DNA of 64,000 nucleotides from Pseudohongiella sp. (GTDB lineage Bacteria; Pseudomonadota; Gammaproteobacteria; Pseudomonadales; Pseudohongiellaceae): the NCBI RefSeq assembly GCF_011050365.1, contig NZ_DRFV01000002.1, forward strand, positions 310,001-374,000, read 5' to 3'. A model generated the notes under the pieces. That model saw nothing but the letters and a program-made list of their open reading frames with translations, had not been told where the DNA came from and searched no databases. How positions within the stretch are numbered: position 1 is the stretch's first letter; every line of letters starts with the position of its first letter. Position numbers and translations under genes: made by a program. Below, one piece after another: positions 1 to 8,714 of this stretch.

Positions 1-663
1 GATGGCAAACTGTTTGTGACTGTCGGTGGCGCCATGGACAGACGCCCGCTGGCGCAGGATCTCGCGCGACTGGAGGGCAAAGTGCTGCGACTGAATGCTG
101 ACGGCAGCATCCCTGCTGACAACCCGTTTGTCGGCCAGGCCGATGTGCACCCGGCAATCTACTCCTACGGCCACCGCGACCAGTACGCCGTGGCAATACA
201 TCCGGAGACAGGTGAACTGTTTCACGCCGAACTCGGCCCACTGGGCGGCGACAAGCTCAACGTCATCAAGGCTGGCGGCAACTACGGCTGGCCTTTGTAC
301 GGTTATGGTAGCTACAACGACGGTGAGCCCATGGAAAAACTGCCACGGGAAGGATTCGAATCAGCGCTGTTGATCTGGCAACCCGGCATTGTGCCCTCCG
401 GCCTGATGTTTTACAGCGGCGATGCTTTTCCCCAATGGCAGGGCAACCTGTTTGCCGGCAGCATTCAGCGCGGACGCCTGCCCGGTAGCGGCGGTCTGGA
501 GCGCCTGGTGTTCAACGAAAACATGTGGGAACTGCAGCGCGAAACCCTGGTGACAGAACTGCATCAGCGAATCCGGGATGTTGCCCAGGGACCGGACGGA
601 TTTATTTATCTGTTGACTGAAGAAGACAACGGCGCGGTACTTAAACTGCAACCAGCCCAATAG
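1..663 (+). CDS. PQQ-dependent aldose sugar dehydrogenase (C-terminal part; 5' end outside window)
   Basis: The reading frame is already open at base 1, so the start lies upstream of the window; about 220 residues are visible. They match the C-terminal blades of the soluble PQQ glucose/sorbosone dehydrogenase (Asd/YliI-like) beta-propeller. Visible family features are the LEGKVLRLNADGSIPADNPF segment, YSYGHRDQ, a GGDKLNVI block (usually GGDELN), NYGWP, the PSGLMFYSGDAFPQW segment and the terminal RIRDVAQGPDGFIYLLT strand. Members are normally exported and oxidise aldoses in the periplasm; export cannot be judged here because the N-terminus is missing. Stop codon TAG at 661-663. The family is fairly certain, the substrate is not. 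Confidence 0.85.
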   Translation, partial: DGKLFVTVGGAMDRRPLAQDLARLEGKVLRLNADGSIPADNPFVGQADVHPAIYSYGHRDQYAVAIHPETGELFHAELGPLGGDKLNVIKAGGNYGWPLYGYGSYNDGEPMEKLPREGFESALLIWQPGIVPSGLMFYSGDAFPQWQGNLFAGSIQRGRLPGSGGLERLVFNENMWELQRETLVTELHQRIRDVAQGPDGFIYLLTEEDNGAVLKLQPAQ

Positions 664-709
664 TCACTATTACCTGGGTCCGCCGCGAGTACCCATTCGG
701 AGAATACAC

Positions 710-1105
710 ATGCAACATGCTAATAATAAATTCAGAATAGCGGCCTGGATACTCGTCGCGCCGGCAACCCTGTTTCTGCTGATGGCGGGAAGCACAAAGA
801 TGCTGGGCGCCAACCCACTGGCCAGCCTTGACGCCATGGCGCCGTGGGTTTTCTGGATTGGCCTTGGCGAAGTAACTGCGGCGATTCTATACGCCGTGCC
901 AAGAACGTCGATAATCGGGGCGCTGTTCCTGAGCGCACACCTGGGCGGTGCCATCCTCTTTCATATTATAAGAGGGGAGAATTTTATCGGCCCTGTGCTG
1001 ACCAGTTTCTGGTTTCAATCACTGCTGCTCGCCAGCGTTTGGGCAGTGGTGTTCCTGCGTTATCCGGCGATCATTTCGAACTTCAAGGACCAGGAAAAAG
1101 ACTAA
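710..1105 (+). CDS. Small DoxX-like four-helix membrane protein
   Basis: The 131-residue product has four predicted transmembrane helices (about residues 11-30, 44-62, 68-86 and 98-117). Its MAGSTKMLG segment near the end of helix 1 and the overall size resemble DoxX-like integral membrane proteins. No catalytic residues can be recognised. A GGAG motif about 8 nt before the ATG supports this start. It follows the sugar dehydrogenase after a 46-nt gap on the same strand, so co-transcription is possible. Function is unknown; the DoxX-like assignment rests on topology and weak similarity. Confidence 0.65.
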   Translation: MQHANNKFRIAAWILVAPATLFLLMAGSTKMLGANPLASLDAMAPWVFWIGLGEVTAAILYAVPRTSIIGALFLSAHLGGAILFHIIRGENFIGPVLTSFWFQSLLLASVWAVVFLRYPAIISNFKDQEKD

Positions 1106-1212
1106 CAAACAATACCTGCCGTCATTGCCGCCACCTTCATCGCCACGGAAGAACCTGTGTCCTCATGGATCCGTTTTCCCGTAGCCGTGTCAGGTGGCGT
1201 ACGCAGCATCAT

Positions 1213-1929
1213 TTAACCCAACAATTTGTGTCCTACCATCCCTACCAGAAATCCAAGGCTAACGCCCAGTGTCGGCAGTCTGCTGTTCTGCATTTTGGAC
1301 ATCGGCGCGATATCCTGGAATATCAGATACAGTATTCCACCACTGGAGAACAGCATCAATGCCGCTGTAAGATGAGGCAGGTCACTCAGTAAATAGTATC
1401 CCGAAGTAGCAGAAACAATGCCGGAAAAGCTAAGCAAAAACAGAATAACAAGACATTTCCGCGATGAATATCCACTGGCGCTAAGATCACCAAATGAGTT
1501 GAAGGATTCGGGGAAATTTTGCAAACCGATAAAGACGGCCAGCAGCAAACCCAGCTCAGGGTCTGCGGCAAAAATGGCTCCCAGTGCAATCGACTCAGGT
1601 ACAAAATCCAGGAGCATGGCCAGCAGTTGAGAAGCAGAGCCGCCTTTCTTTGCTATATAGCTGTCCAGGGAATAGAAAAAAATGGCGCCTGCCAGAAAGG
1701 TCGCCGCCATCGGAAACATAGGCAACACCGCCATGCCTCGCGGCACCAGCACGAAGGCGACGGCCGCAACGATTATGCCTCCGCCAAAGGCAATGGATGT
1801 ATGTAGAATTTCTTCCTTGAGTAACCCCTCGCGAACATGCCTGTCAAAAACATTCGCCAACAAGCCGCCCAGAAAAACAGTCACACCGGCAAGCGATGAG
1901 TACAGTGCAATCCGCATTAAGTCGTCCAT
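1213..1929 (-). CDS. ZIP-family metal transporter-like protein with altered metal-site residues
   Basis: The 238-residue, roughly eight-helix protein is of the ZIP (SLC39) type. Helix 2 carries the AFGGGIIVAA segment and the two metal-site helices carry DFVPESIALG and GLQNFPES. In typical ZIP proteins these read HNxPEG, so Asp and Gln here replace the two conserved His residues and Ser replaces Gly. Transport or metal preference may therefore differ from ordinary zinc importers. The start is backed by an AGGGG motif 6 nt upstream of the ATG. It is a single gene convergent with the DoxX-like gene. Family assignment is good; substrate is open. Confidence 0.75.
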   Translation of the reverse strand: MDDLMRIALYSSLAGVTVFLGGLLANVFDRHVREGLLKEEILHTSIAFGGGIIVAAVAFVLVPRGMAVLPMFPMAATFLAGAIFFYSLDSYIAKKGGSASQLLAMLLDFVPESIALGAIFAADPELGLLLAVFIGLQNFPESFNSFGDLSASGYSSRKCLVILFLLSFSGIVSATSGYYLLSDLPHLTAALMLFSSGGILYLIFQDIAPMSKMQNSRLPTLGVSLGFLVGMVGHKLLG

Positions 1930-2033
1930 TCATGCCCCTGCTCTGTGCATTGCCTCACATAGTTTTATGAGTTGCCTGTTGCCTGATTCAGATAAATTTG
2001 TGCTGTGCCGGCCGCAGACAGACCATAGTCAGA

Positions 2034-3212
2034 CTACAGAGTGACCAGGCCTATAATGGCCGCCACAGTCAGCACTGCCAGTATCATGACGGTATACAAA
2101 ACACCCAGGCCAGTAAATTTAATCAGTGTCATCGGCCAGTCCTGCGCATAGACGCGTTTCTGCATCAGCAGAAGGTAGACAGGAAACCAGATCATTGAGA
2201 TTGCGAACAGGAAATCGAAAACGAAACCAAGCACAGGTACCGCCTCGGTAACTGAACTTAGCGTACCCAGAATGATGCTGACCACAATCGCCAGAAACAG
2301 AAAACTGTGACTGTGCAACGCCACGACCAGATGTTCCATGTACAGGCGGCGCTTAAAGAGATAGAAGATCTTTAACAGTAACGCAAAAATTGGCATCAGC
2401 ACAAAAAGCGTGACTGGTAATAAATTATACATCGCCTCAATCAGGCTGCCCGGGTCATCACCGGCGCGCGCAAGATTATCTTCTGCCTGCGTCAACCACT
2501 GGCTCATCCATTGATTCAAAGTCTGGTTTACAGTTGCCGGCAGCCATGCAATGTCCAGAGGTGTCGTCTCAGGATCCCAGAGTTGTCGCCCATCAAACCG
2601 GAGGATCGGGCCTGCAGGGGCTTGCTCCGGTGACGGCTGCACAGATGAAGAATCTGCCGCGTCAGATTCACCACCCAGCTGCACAATCCGCCGCTCAGCG
2701 GCTGCATTGATTACATTGACCGCCAGATTGATACCAGACACAGTAAGACCCTGCTCTGAACCCTGCTCCATGCCAGCGCGCGCTTGCTGCAAATCATCGA
2801 TTGCCCGATCGCGGGCGATAATGACTTCCTCCACCGTCTGATAGGAGGAAAACTGGGCGTCAGCTGCGCTAACCTCCAGCCCCGACCACCCCTGCGGCAC
2901 CGCTACCAGCTGCAGCATAAGAAAGGTGATCAGACTGAGCGTAAAGAAGAGGCGAAACGGCAGCACATAGCGTACCCGTCGGCCGACAATAAAATCATTG
3001 GTGACATAGCCCGGACGGAAATATATCTGCAGCAGCGTGCGCCATATACGATTATCATACTCAAACAGCGTTTCAACCAGGTCGCCCATGATGACCGGAA
3101 AGTCGCGCACCATGCCTTTGACCGGCTGGCCACAGACATGACACCAGTTACCCTGCAGCGGTGTCCTGCAGTTCAGGCATACTGGCGTTGGTTCCGGCGA
3201 TACTGGGTTCAT
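2034..3212 (-). CDS. DUF3667-type membrane protein with N-terminal zinc-ribbon-like Cys pairs
   Basis: The product has 392 residues. An N-terminal CLNC...CHVC segment (residues about 12-28) looks like a small zinc ribbon. It is followed by the DUF3667 signature region (VETLFEYDNRIWRTL, then RPGYVTNDFIVGRRVRYVLPFRLFF) leading into the first transmembrane helix near residue 90. A polar region of about 150 residues follows, probably exposed, and then four more helices from about residue 265 to the end. AGGA 8 nt before the ATG fits this start. Function of the family is unknown. No obvious operon partner. Confidence 0.75.
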   Translation of the reverse strand: MNPVSPEPTPVCLNCRTPLQGNWCHVCGQPVKGMVRDFPVIMGDLVETLFEYDNRIWRTLLQIYFRPGYVTNDFIVGRRVRYVLPFRLFFTLSLITFLMLQLVAVPQGWSGLEVSAADAQFSSYQTVEEVIIARDRAIDDLQQARAGMEQGSEQGLTVSGINLAVNVINAAAERRIVQLGGESDAADSSSVQPSPEQAPAGPILRFDGRQLWDPETTPLDIAWLPATVNQTLNQWMSQWLTQAEDNLARAGDDPGSLIEAMYNLLPVTLFVLMPIFALLLKIFYLFKRRLYMEHLVVALHSHSFLFLAIVVSIILGTLSSVTEAVPVLGFVFDFLFAISMIWFPVYLLLMQKRVYAQDWPMTLIKFTGLGVLYTVMILAVLTVAAIIGLVTL

Positions 3213-3320
3213 GCACTGGATCCTGGCGACACTGGATGACAGCCCGTGAGCTATCGCTGGATTGTGGCATCAATTGCATAAGAATAGAACGACGGTTTTA
3301 TTTACCAGGCTGGTTGAGTA

Positions 3321-3860
3321 TTAAACCATCCGGCGAAATATGCCGTCTTTGCGGAACATATGTCGGAAAGCGGCCGCAATGTGACCCGCTATCAGCACAC
3401 TCAGGGTAATGGCCAGCGCGCCATGGATTTCAAACAGAAGCTCAGCCAGATCGCTGTCCTGCGACACAAAAGGCATCGCCGGCAGGTCATATCCACCCAG
3501 CGTAATCAGCGCAGGATACGCGGTCACCCCGGCCCAGCCAAACAACGGCGTCAGCACTAACAGCAGGTACATCAGGTGATGCAGCCCCTTGGCGGCCATC
3601 TGCAGTTTGCGGGGTATCTGTTCCGGGTAGGGTGGGCTGGTTAACCGTATTTTTACTACGATTCGCAGGACCATCAGCAACAGCACACTAAAGCCAATGG
3701 CTTTGTGCCAACTGTACAGCGCATCCGTCAGCGGTCCCCAGACGTCGGCCTCTGCGCGTGACGCCATCCACAAGCCGACAGGTATCAACGTAAGTACCAT
3801 CAGCGCCATTATCCAATGCAACGCTCGCCAGCCTGCGGGATATTTTTGAATCGGCAGCAT
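3321..3860 (-). CDS. Cytochrome b561 family protein
   Basis: The 179-residue, four-helix protein matches bacterial cytochrome b561. Candidate haem-ligand histidines are seen in WRALHWIMAL (helix 1), YSWHKAIGFS (helix 2) and the helix-4 segment EIHGALAI...AGHIAAAFRHMF, with HHLMYLLLVLTPLFGW in helix 3. Such proteins are inner-membrane di-haem b electron carriers, several of which oxidise quinol and reduce superoxide. I chose the ATG at 3860 (MLPIQKYP) rather than an upstream in-frame start because it has an AGGGGAG ribosome site and begins at the conserved first helix. Single gene; physiological partner unknown. Confidence 0.9.
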   Translation of the reverse strand: MLPIQKYPAGWRALHWIMALMVLTLIPVGLWMASRAEADVWGPLTDALYSWHKAIGFSVLLLMVLRIVVKIRLTSPPYPEQIPRKLQMAAKGLHHLMYLLLVLTPLFGWAGVTAYPALITLGGYDLPAMPFVSQDSDLAELLFEIHGALAITLSVLIAGHIAAAFRHMFRKDGIFRRMV

Positions 3861-4232
3861 ACACTCCCCTTCTCTGAGACCAGTTCTGACCCTGGTTTCG
3901 CGGTACCTGAGCAAAAGTCCAGGCCCTGATTGTCTGCACAATGCAGCAGTGACAGGGACAATACGACAGCGTCATCTTATACGGCCCATCAGGTACAGGC
4001 CAGACAATACAGCCACCGTGAGCATCATGATGCACTGTTTGTGTTGCCCAACTATGTCGCTTCGCTGATAGCCGTAGCCATGAAATGCCTGACCCCCAGT
4101 TTCTGGCATGACCAAACTGATCGCAAAGATGGTGCTTGATTCAGTTACGACAATATCGGTCGCATAGCGCTACGTTCGAAACCACATTGATTGCTTCTGG
4201 TCTATCTGCCAGTAATTCGAAATTCATCTCTT
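3861..4232. other. 372-nt intergenic stretch with no recognised gene
   Basis: This lies upstream of the cytochrome b561 gene and downstream of the minus-strand pseudouridine synthase gene. Open frames here (for example 69 codons at 3930-4139 on the plus strand) lack a convincing ribosome site and resemble nothing I know. I see no clear hairpin terminator or repeat. It presumably contains the cytochrome b561 promoter. Confidence 0.5.
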
Positions 4233-4934
4233 TCATTCCCTTAAACTTTCACCAATTGTCAGCAGTCTGCTGCACCCGACCTCCAGACCCTCCAGGGAAA
4301 TATTCCCGACAGACACCCGGTGCAGAGCCAGGACTTCATTCTGAAAAAAGCCGAACATGCGTTTAACCTGGTGATACTTTCCTTCGATCAGTGAAAGTCT
4401 GGCGCTATAGTCGGAGAGTATCTCCAAATTTGCTGGTTTAGTGGTAATGTTCTCATAACCAAAGTAGATGCCCTCACGAAACACAGCAATGTAATCATCG
4501 CTTAAGGGCCCGGCCAAAGTAACCTCATACGTCTTTACCAATCCGGACTCAGGCGAACTTATCTTGCGCGACCAGGACCCGTCGTTAGTCAATAGCAGCA
4601 ACCCCGTGGTATTAAAATCCAGGCGGCCAACAATGTGCAGCTCATCCTTCTGTGGATGCTCAATAAGATCCAGTACGGTGGTGTGTTTCGGATCTTTGGT
4701 CGCGCTAACAACTCCGCGGGGTTTATTAAGCATGATGTAAACAGGCTGGTTATCCTGCAGGCACTCACCATCCAGAACGACATGAGTGAACTGCGTTACT
4801 TTTTGCTGAATGGAACGCGCGACAAGCCCATCCACAAGAATTCTTTTCTGAGCAAGCAAAAGGCGCGTATCGGCAAGTGAATACACACTGTGCCGACTAA
4901 TAAAACGATCAAGTCTCTGGGTCCTGGATTTCAT
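4233..4934 (-). CDS. rsuA: RsuA/RluB/E/F-family rRNA pseudouridine synthase, most like RsuA
   Basis: The 233-residue product starts with an S4-type RNA-binding domain (RLDRFISRHSVYSLADTR..., residues about 7-50). The pseudouridine synthase domain follows. The catalytic motif is GRLDFNTTGLLLLTNDG, whose Asp is the nucleophile, and KTYEVTLAG, EGKYHQVKRMF and ALHRVSVG follow. Length and the GSWSRKISSPES segment resemble E. coli RsuA, which modifies U516 of 16S rRNA; a RluE/RluF-type target cannot be excluded. I used the ATG at 4934; a TTG four codons upstream is also in frame. Single gene. Confidence 0.85.
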   Translation of the reverse strand: MKSRTQRLDRFISRHSVYSLADTRLLLAQKRILVDGLVARSIQQKVTQFTHVVLDGECLQDNQPVYIMLNKPRGVVSATKDPKHTTVLDLIEHPQKDELHIVGRLDFNTTGLLLLTNDGSWSRKISSPESGLVKTYEVTLAGPLSDDYIAVFREGIYFGYENITTKPANLEILSDYSARLSLIEGKYHQVKRMFGFFQNEVLALHRVSVGNISLEGLEVGCSRLLTIGESLRE

Positions 4935-5004
4935 GTGAAGCTGCAATCATGGACTGGCGCGAACGGGGCCTGGCATAATCAACCGGGTGCGATGACTGGT
5001 TACA

Positions 5005-5682
5005 TTAAATCCCATACAGCGCTTTCAGATGCGCCATGAAATGGGGACGATTCTCTGCAGCGTCACTGCGAATTTTTTTGACATGTGGCCTTGCTTCCAT
5101 CCGTATGCAGTAGGCATCCAGTCCCGGCACCTCTGCCAGTGGATCCTTGCCCAGGAACGCTTTACCAATGTTGCGTACGATCGGCAGATTCAGGATCGCC
5201 GCGATATCCGCCAGGGTAAACTGGTCACCATAGGCAAACTGCTCAAAGCTGGACAGCCGGGGCAGCGCGGCGACCGCTTTATCGAGGCTGCTGGCCACCT
5301 CTTTCAGCACCGTCGGATCGGGCTCTGTGCCGGCCAGCAGGTTGCGAATAAGACGACGCGCGACAAGCTCAAAATAAAGTTCGATGAACTGCGACAGTTC
5401 CTGCACTTTGGCAATACCAAAGGGTGATGCCGGCAGTAACGAAGGCTCCGGGCAGGCCCGTTCTATGTATTCCAGAATTGCCCGGGATTCGCTGATAAAT
5501 CCTTCTTCCGTTTCAAGTGCCGGTACTTTTCCCAACGGACTCTTGTCGAGATACTCGGGTTTGTACGTTGGACCTACTCCGGTGTAGGACAAAACCTCCT
5601 CAAACGCTATGCCTTTCTCAAGCAGGGCAAGTTTGGGTACATTGTAGTAATTACTGGCAGAGAATCCGTGTAGTTTGATCAT
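5005..5682 (-). CDS. Glutathione S-transferase family protein
   Basis: The 225-residue protein has the thioredoxin-like N-terminal domain (MIKLHGFSASNYYNVPKLAL..., then SPLGKVPALETEEGFISESRAILEYIE, the cis-Pro and glutathione-binding SRAI region) and the all-helical C-terminal domain from about residue 90 (YGDQFTLADIAAIL is the N-capping-box region). The likely activating residue is Ser9 or one of the following Asn/Tyr residues. GGAG five nt upstream of the ATG. Adjacent to, and co-directional with, the serine hydrolase gene (30-nt gap), so the pair may be co-transcribed. Substrate unknown. Confidence 0.88.
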   Translation of the reverse strand: MIKLHGFSASNYYNVPKLALLEKGIAFEEVLSYTGVGPTYKPEYLDKSPLGKVPALETEEGFISESRAILEYIERACPEPSLLPASPFGIAKVQELSQFIELYFELVARRLIRNLLAGTEPDPTVLKEVASSLDKAVAALPRLSSFEQFAYGDQFTLADIAAILNLPIVRNIGKAFLGKDPLAEVPGLDAYCIRMEARPHVKKIRSDAAENRPHFMAHLKALYGI

Positions 5683-5712
5683 TTATACTCCGGTTATTTT
5701 TGTGCCCGAAAA

Positions 5713-6915
5713 CTATTGAAAAAAATCTGACAAAGCCTGCAGGAATTCGTATTCATTCAACCCGGCGCGGTAAAGTGGCTTGGGCTGTGCGCTCCACATC
5801 GCGACCACCAGGTTTTTGTCCGGATCGACAAAAACATATTGACCAAAGATCCCCTCAGCGGCATAACTTCTGCCATGCAAAGGCCACAGCATATAGCCAT
5901 ACGGCACTGTCTCACCGCCCACGATCTTTGGTGTGCTCGCAGCCTCGATCCAGCCATCCGGCAATACCCGCTCGCCCTCAATAACGCCGTCATTGAGCAG
6001 AAATAAACCAAATCGCGCGTAGTCACGCAAGGTTGCGGACAGACCACTGCCGCCTACTTCCAGGCCGTCGGGGGATTGCAACCACCAGTTGGCATCAGCT
6101 TCCATACCCATTTTCGACCAGATTTTTTCCGACAGGTACTCGGCCACCGGCTTACCGGTAGCCGCCTGCACCAACGCGCCCGCCAATTGGGTTTCGCCCG
6201 TGCTGTAGTTCCACACGGTGCCCGGCTCGGCAGCGCGCGGCAAGGAGGCCATCAGGTCCAGGACGGCGCCGGGTTGTCGTCCGATTTGCGCCTCCAGCAT
6301 GCGTCGCCTGTCTGATGTCGGGTCGGTGTAGGTCTCGTTCCAGGCAACGCCGGAGCTCATCTGCAGCAGGTTTCTGACAGTGACACCGTCGTAAGCTGAG
6401 CCCTGAAAGCGCGGCAGATAATTGACGATCGGATCGTCGATACTTTCAATAAATCCATCCTGTATGGCGGCGCCAATCAATGTCGCTGTCATCGACTTCA
6501 CCACCGACATGGACATCCACCGGGTGTGTTCATCGTTACCCAGCAAATATTTCTCGAACAGGATTTCACCGTCACGGATTATCACCATGCCGCTGACCCG
6601 GTTCATGGCAAGTACGTCGTAAAGGTCATAGGTCTGATCGTCGACGGAATACGAAAATTCCTGCAACGGCTGGTCGCTGACCGGCAAGACACTGACAGTC
6701 TCACCTCGCGAAACTGTGCGCGTGGGAAACAGCCGGTCAATATTACGGAAGGTGTTGACCTGAATGTCAGGATACAGTTTGCCATCATAAACCTGACGGA
6801 CCGTGCCGATGTCTTCGTCCGCATGGCGATAGGGCAATTCTGCTGCGCTGACCAGGCCGGTCAGGGCCAACGTCATGACTAACGTGGAAGCTGCTGTGAC
6901 TCTGGTAGTGATCAT
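5713..6915 (-). CDS. Secreted beta-lactamase-fold serine hydrolase (class C/NylB-like)
   Basis: The 400-residue protein has an N-terminal signal peptide (cleavage probably after VSAA, about residue 25). It carries the serine beta-lactamase/penicillin-binding fold: SxxK is S137-V-V-K140, the second motif is Y237-S-T, and the late GIFGQYVFVD segment is typical of the 6-aminohexanoate-dimer hydrolase/esterase EstB branch. Known relatives cleave esters or amides rather than acting as true beta-lactamases. A GAGGA motif lies 11 nt upstream. A second protein of the same superfamily is at 20889-22397. Substrate cannot be predicted. Confidence 0.85.
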   Translation of the reverse strand: MITTRVTAASTLVMTLALTGLVSAAELPYRHADEDIGTVRQVYDGKLYPDIQVNTFRNIDRLFPTRTVSRGETVSVLPVSDQPLQEFSYSVDDQTYDLYDVLAMNRVSGMVIIRDGEILFEKYLLGNDEHTRWMSMSVVKSMTATLIGAAIQDGFIESIDDPIVNYLPRFQGSAYDGVTVRNLLQMSSGVAWNETYTDPTSDRRRMLEAQIGRQPGAVLDLMASLPRAAEPGTVWNYSTGETQLAGALVQAATGKPVAEYLSEKIWSKMGMEADANWWLQSPDGLEVGGSGLSATLRDYARFGLFLLNDGVIEGERVLPDGWIEAASTPKIVGGETVPYGYMLWPLHGRSYAAEGIFGQYVFVDPDKNLVVAMWSAQPKPLYRAGLNEYEFLQALSDFFQ

Positions 6916-6966
6916 TTAACAGTAGTCCTCGTTTAGAGTGATGTGAAATTTACCGGGCGCACCTCA

Positions 6967-7737
6967 TTATGCTGCGCCCAGGCTCAAGGCGTAGCTCACT
7001 GCATGCGCTGTCGCATGAGCAATAATGGCCGATTCCAGACCATAACGCCAATACAGGTAACCGAACAGCACCCCGAAGACAGCGTTCGCGCCGATCACAA
7101 ATAACACCACATAACCCGTCAGTTGCCCTACCTGCACTGCCGCTGCCGGCAAATGCCCCGCGCCAAACAGCAATGCGCTGACGATGATGGCAAGCCAGAT
7201 AAAGGCTGGTTGCGGGGTTCCGCTGCGTCGCTGCAGGAATCGCCACGCCAGCCAGACCAGAACCGTCATCAGACCCCATCGCAACAGCAGCTCTTCCGTG
7301 ACGCCACCATATAACACGCGAGCCAGAATCGGCACGACAAACTGCTGTTCTACGTCCGCAAGCACGGCTGGTGAAGCGTAGCCACCAATTGCGAAGAGTG
7401 CTACTCCTCCGACAACGCCCCCGATCAGACCGGGGAGAATTTGCGGCCGTAAGGCGGATGTGATTGAGCCGGCAGTCACTGCAGCCTCAAAAACAGTCGC
7501 TCGAAGACCAACTTTGGGCGCCAGCACTACGCCCAGCCAGACGGCAAGCGCAACCAGCAGAGCGCTTTGGGCAACACTCACCAGCTGCACCAGCCAAAGC
7601 GGAACGCCGAGCGGCGCATCAGCCACGAGCTGGGGTATCACTGTCATCGTAAGCGCGAGCACGCCGAACATGCCGGCAACCCACATATATAGGCCAAGCC
7701 GCAGTCGAGAAGTGTTTGCGGGGTCTGGTATTGTCAT
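6967..7737 (-). CDS. CPBP-family intramembrane glutamic protease
   Basis: The 256-residue, multi-helix membrane protein carries the three CPBP (Abi/CAAX protease-like) motifs: EELLLRWG (EExxxR), FGAGHLPA (FxxxH) and a final ESAIIAHATAH segment supplying the last His. The family includes the Rce1-type glutamic proteases; in bacteria members are linked to bacteriocin self-immunity, surface-protein processing or unknown roles. I chose the ATG at 7737 because AAGGA sits 8 nt upstream; an ATG six codons earlier (7755) is possible. It lies about 4.5 kb from the microcin-like locus, too far to link them. Confidence 0.82.
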   Translation of the reverse strand: MTIPDPANTSRLRLGLYMWVAGMFGVLALTMTVIPQLVADAPLGVPLWLVQLVSVAQSALLVALAVWLGVVLAPKVGLRATVFEAAVTAGSITSALRPQILPGLIGGVVGGVALFAIGGYASPAVLADVEQQFVVPILARVLYGGVTEELLLRWGLMTVLVWLAWRFLQRRSGTPQPAFIWLAIIVSALLFGAGHLPAAAVQVGQLTGYVVLFVIGANAVFGVLFGYLYWRYGLESAIIAHATAHAVSYALSLGAA

Positions 7738-7871
7738 CGTTGTATCCTTGGCCATGTCGCCTGGTTCAATGGCTGTGGTGAACTGGTGGCTGGTTTACAG
7801 CTCAGTGCAAAGCAGGCAGCAGTTCACAATCCGACTGCAACAGCACTCAATGACACGATGACCCCATCAGG

Positions 7872-8714
7872 CTATTTCGCCCTGATTGTCCACCTTTCGT
7901 CGCCGCAGATCACACAGTCTTCGCCCTCAAACATGCGAGCGGCTTCTTCGTCGCCACGCAGGTGCATTCTGAACCAGGCGGTCATTGCGCCTCGGTAACT
8001 GCCGCCGGTGAACATGGGGGCCAGGTGCGTGGCGCCGCGGAGGGTGAGCCAGGTGACGGGGACGTCGGTATTGTAGTAGACAGGTTGCTGATGCGTGTCG
8101 GGGGGCGCGGTGACATCGTCGGCGCCAGAGAGCAGCAGCATGGGGCCGGACTGCCCGCGCACGGCGGTGGGGTTGAAGCGTACGCCCTGAATGTAGGGCT
8201 GCAGGGCGACGACGGTGGTAATGCGCAGGTCACGGCCGAGCATGATGGCGCCGGCGCCGCCCTGGGAGTGACCAGCGACGCCAATGTGGGCCGGATCGAG
8301 TCGGCCCTGGAAAGGTCCGGGTTCGCTATTCAGATTAAGGGCAAAGTCCAGGCATCGGCTCATCTCGCGACCGGTGCCGGGATTGGGACTCATGGCCGCG
8401 ACCACCACAAAGCCGTGGCTGGCCCAGTGCTCCAGTAAATCGCGGTAGGACGCGGGACTGGTGCCGGTGCCATTGCCCCAGATGATAATGGGATGGCGAC
8501 CGTAGTCCATGTTGATGGGATGGAAAATGCGGCAATGCGGACCGCCGCGGGTAATGTCGACCCCGGCCCTGGAGCCAATATCAAAGTAGGATTGATGCAG
8601 GCTCTGATTGTCTAGTCGCGGGCCGGGCGTGGCCGTGCAGGCGCTGAGTAGTAGCACCGACAGGACAAGCAAAAAAACGTGTTGTGCGATGCGCTCGCAT
8701 CGGGACTTAGACAT
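7872..8714 (-). CDS. Lipoprotein alpha/beta hydrolase (chlorophyllase/PAF-hydrolase-like fold)
   Basis: The 280-residue product has a lipoprotein signal with lipobox LLSAC (Cys about residue 26). It shows an alpha/beta hydrolase core: PIIIWGNGTGTSPASYRDLLEHWASHG is the oxyanion region, GHSQGG the nucleophile elbow (Ser), SGADDVTAPP the acid region and RGATHLAP the catalytic His. The late Cys pair VICGDERW may form a disulfide with another Cys. Its start overlaps the end of the upstream GGDEF gene by 8 nt, indicating co-transcription and possibly coupled translation. Likely an outer-membrane-anchored esterase; substrate unknown. Confidence 0.8.
   Translation of the reverse strand: MSKSRCERIAQHVFLLVLSVLLLSACTATPGPRLDNQSLHQSYFDIGSRAGVDITRGGPHCRIFHPINMDYGRHPIIIWGNGTGTSPASYRDLLEHWASHGFVVVAAMSPNPGTGREMSRCLDFALNLNSEPGPFQGRLDPAHIGVAGHSQGGAGAIMLGRDLRITTVVALQPYIQGVRFNPTAVRGQSGPMLLLSGADDVTAPPDTHQQPVYYNTDVPVTWLTLRGATHLAPMFTGGSYRGAMTAWFRMHLRGDEEAARMFEGEDCVICGDERWTIRAK

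Noticed and set aside
3930-4139. A possible 69-codon gene in the gap beside cytochrome b561
   Set aside because: No ribosome site, no recognisable composition or family, and antisense frames are equally open.
6967-7737. CPBP protease as immunity partner of the microcin-like peptide
   Set aside because: CPBP proteins can be bacteriocin immunity factors, but this gene is about 4.5 kb away on the other strand, with several unrelated genes between, while a better candidate lies directly downstream of the peptide gene.
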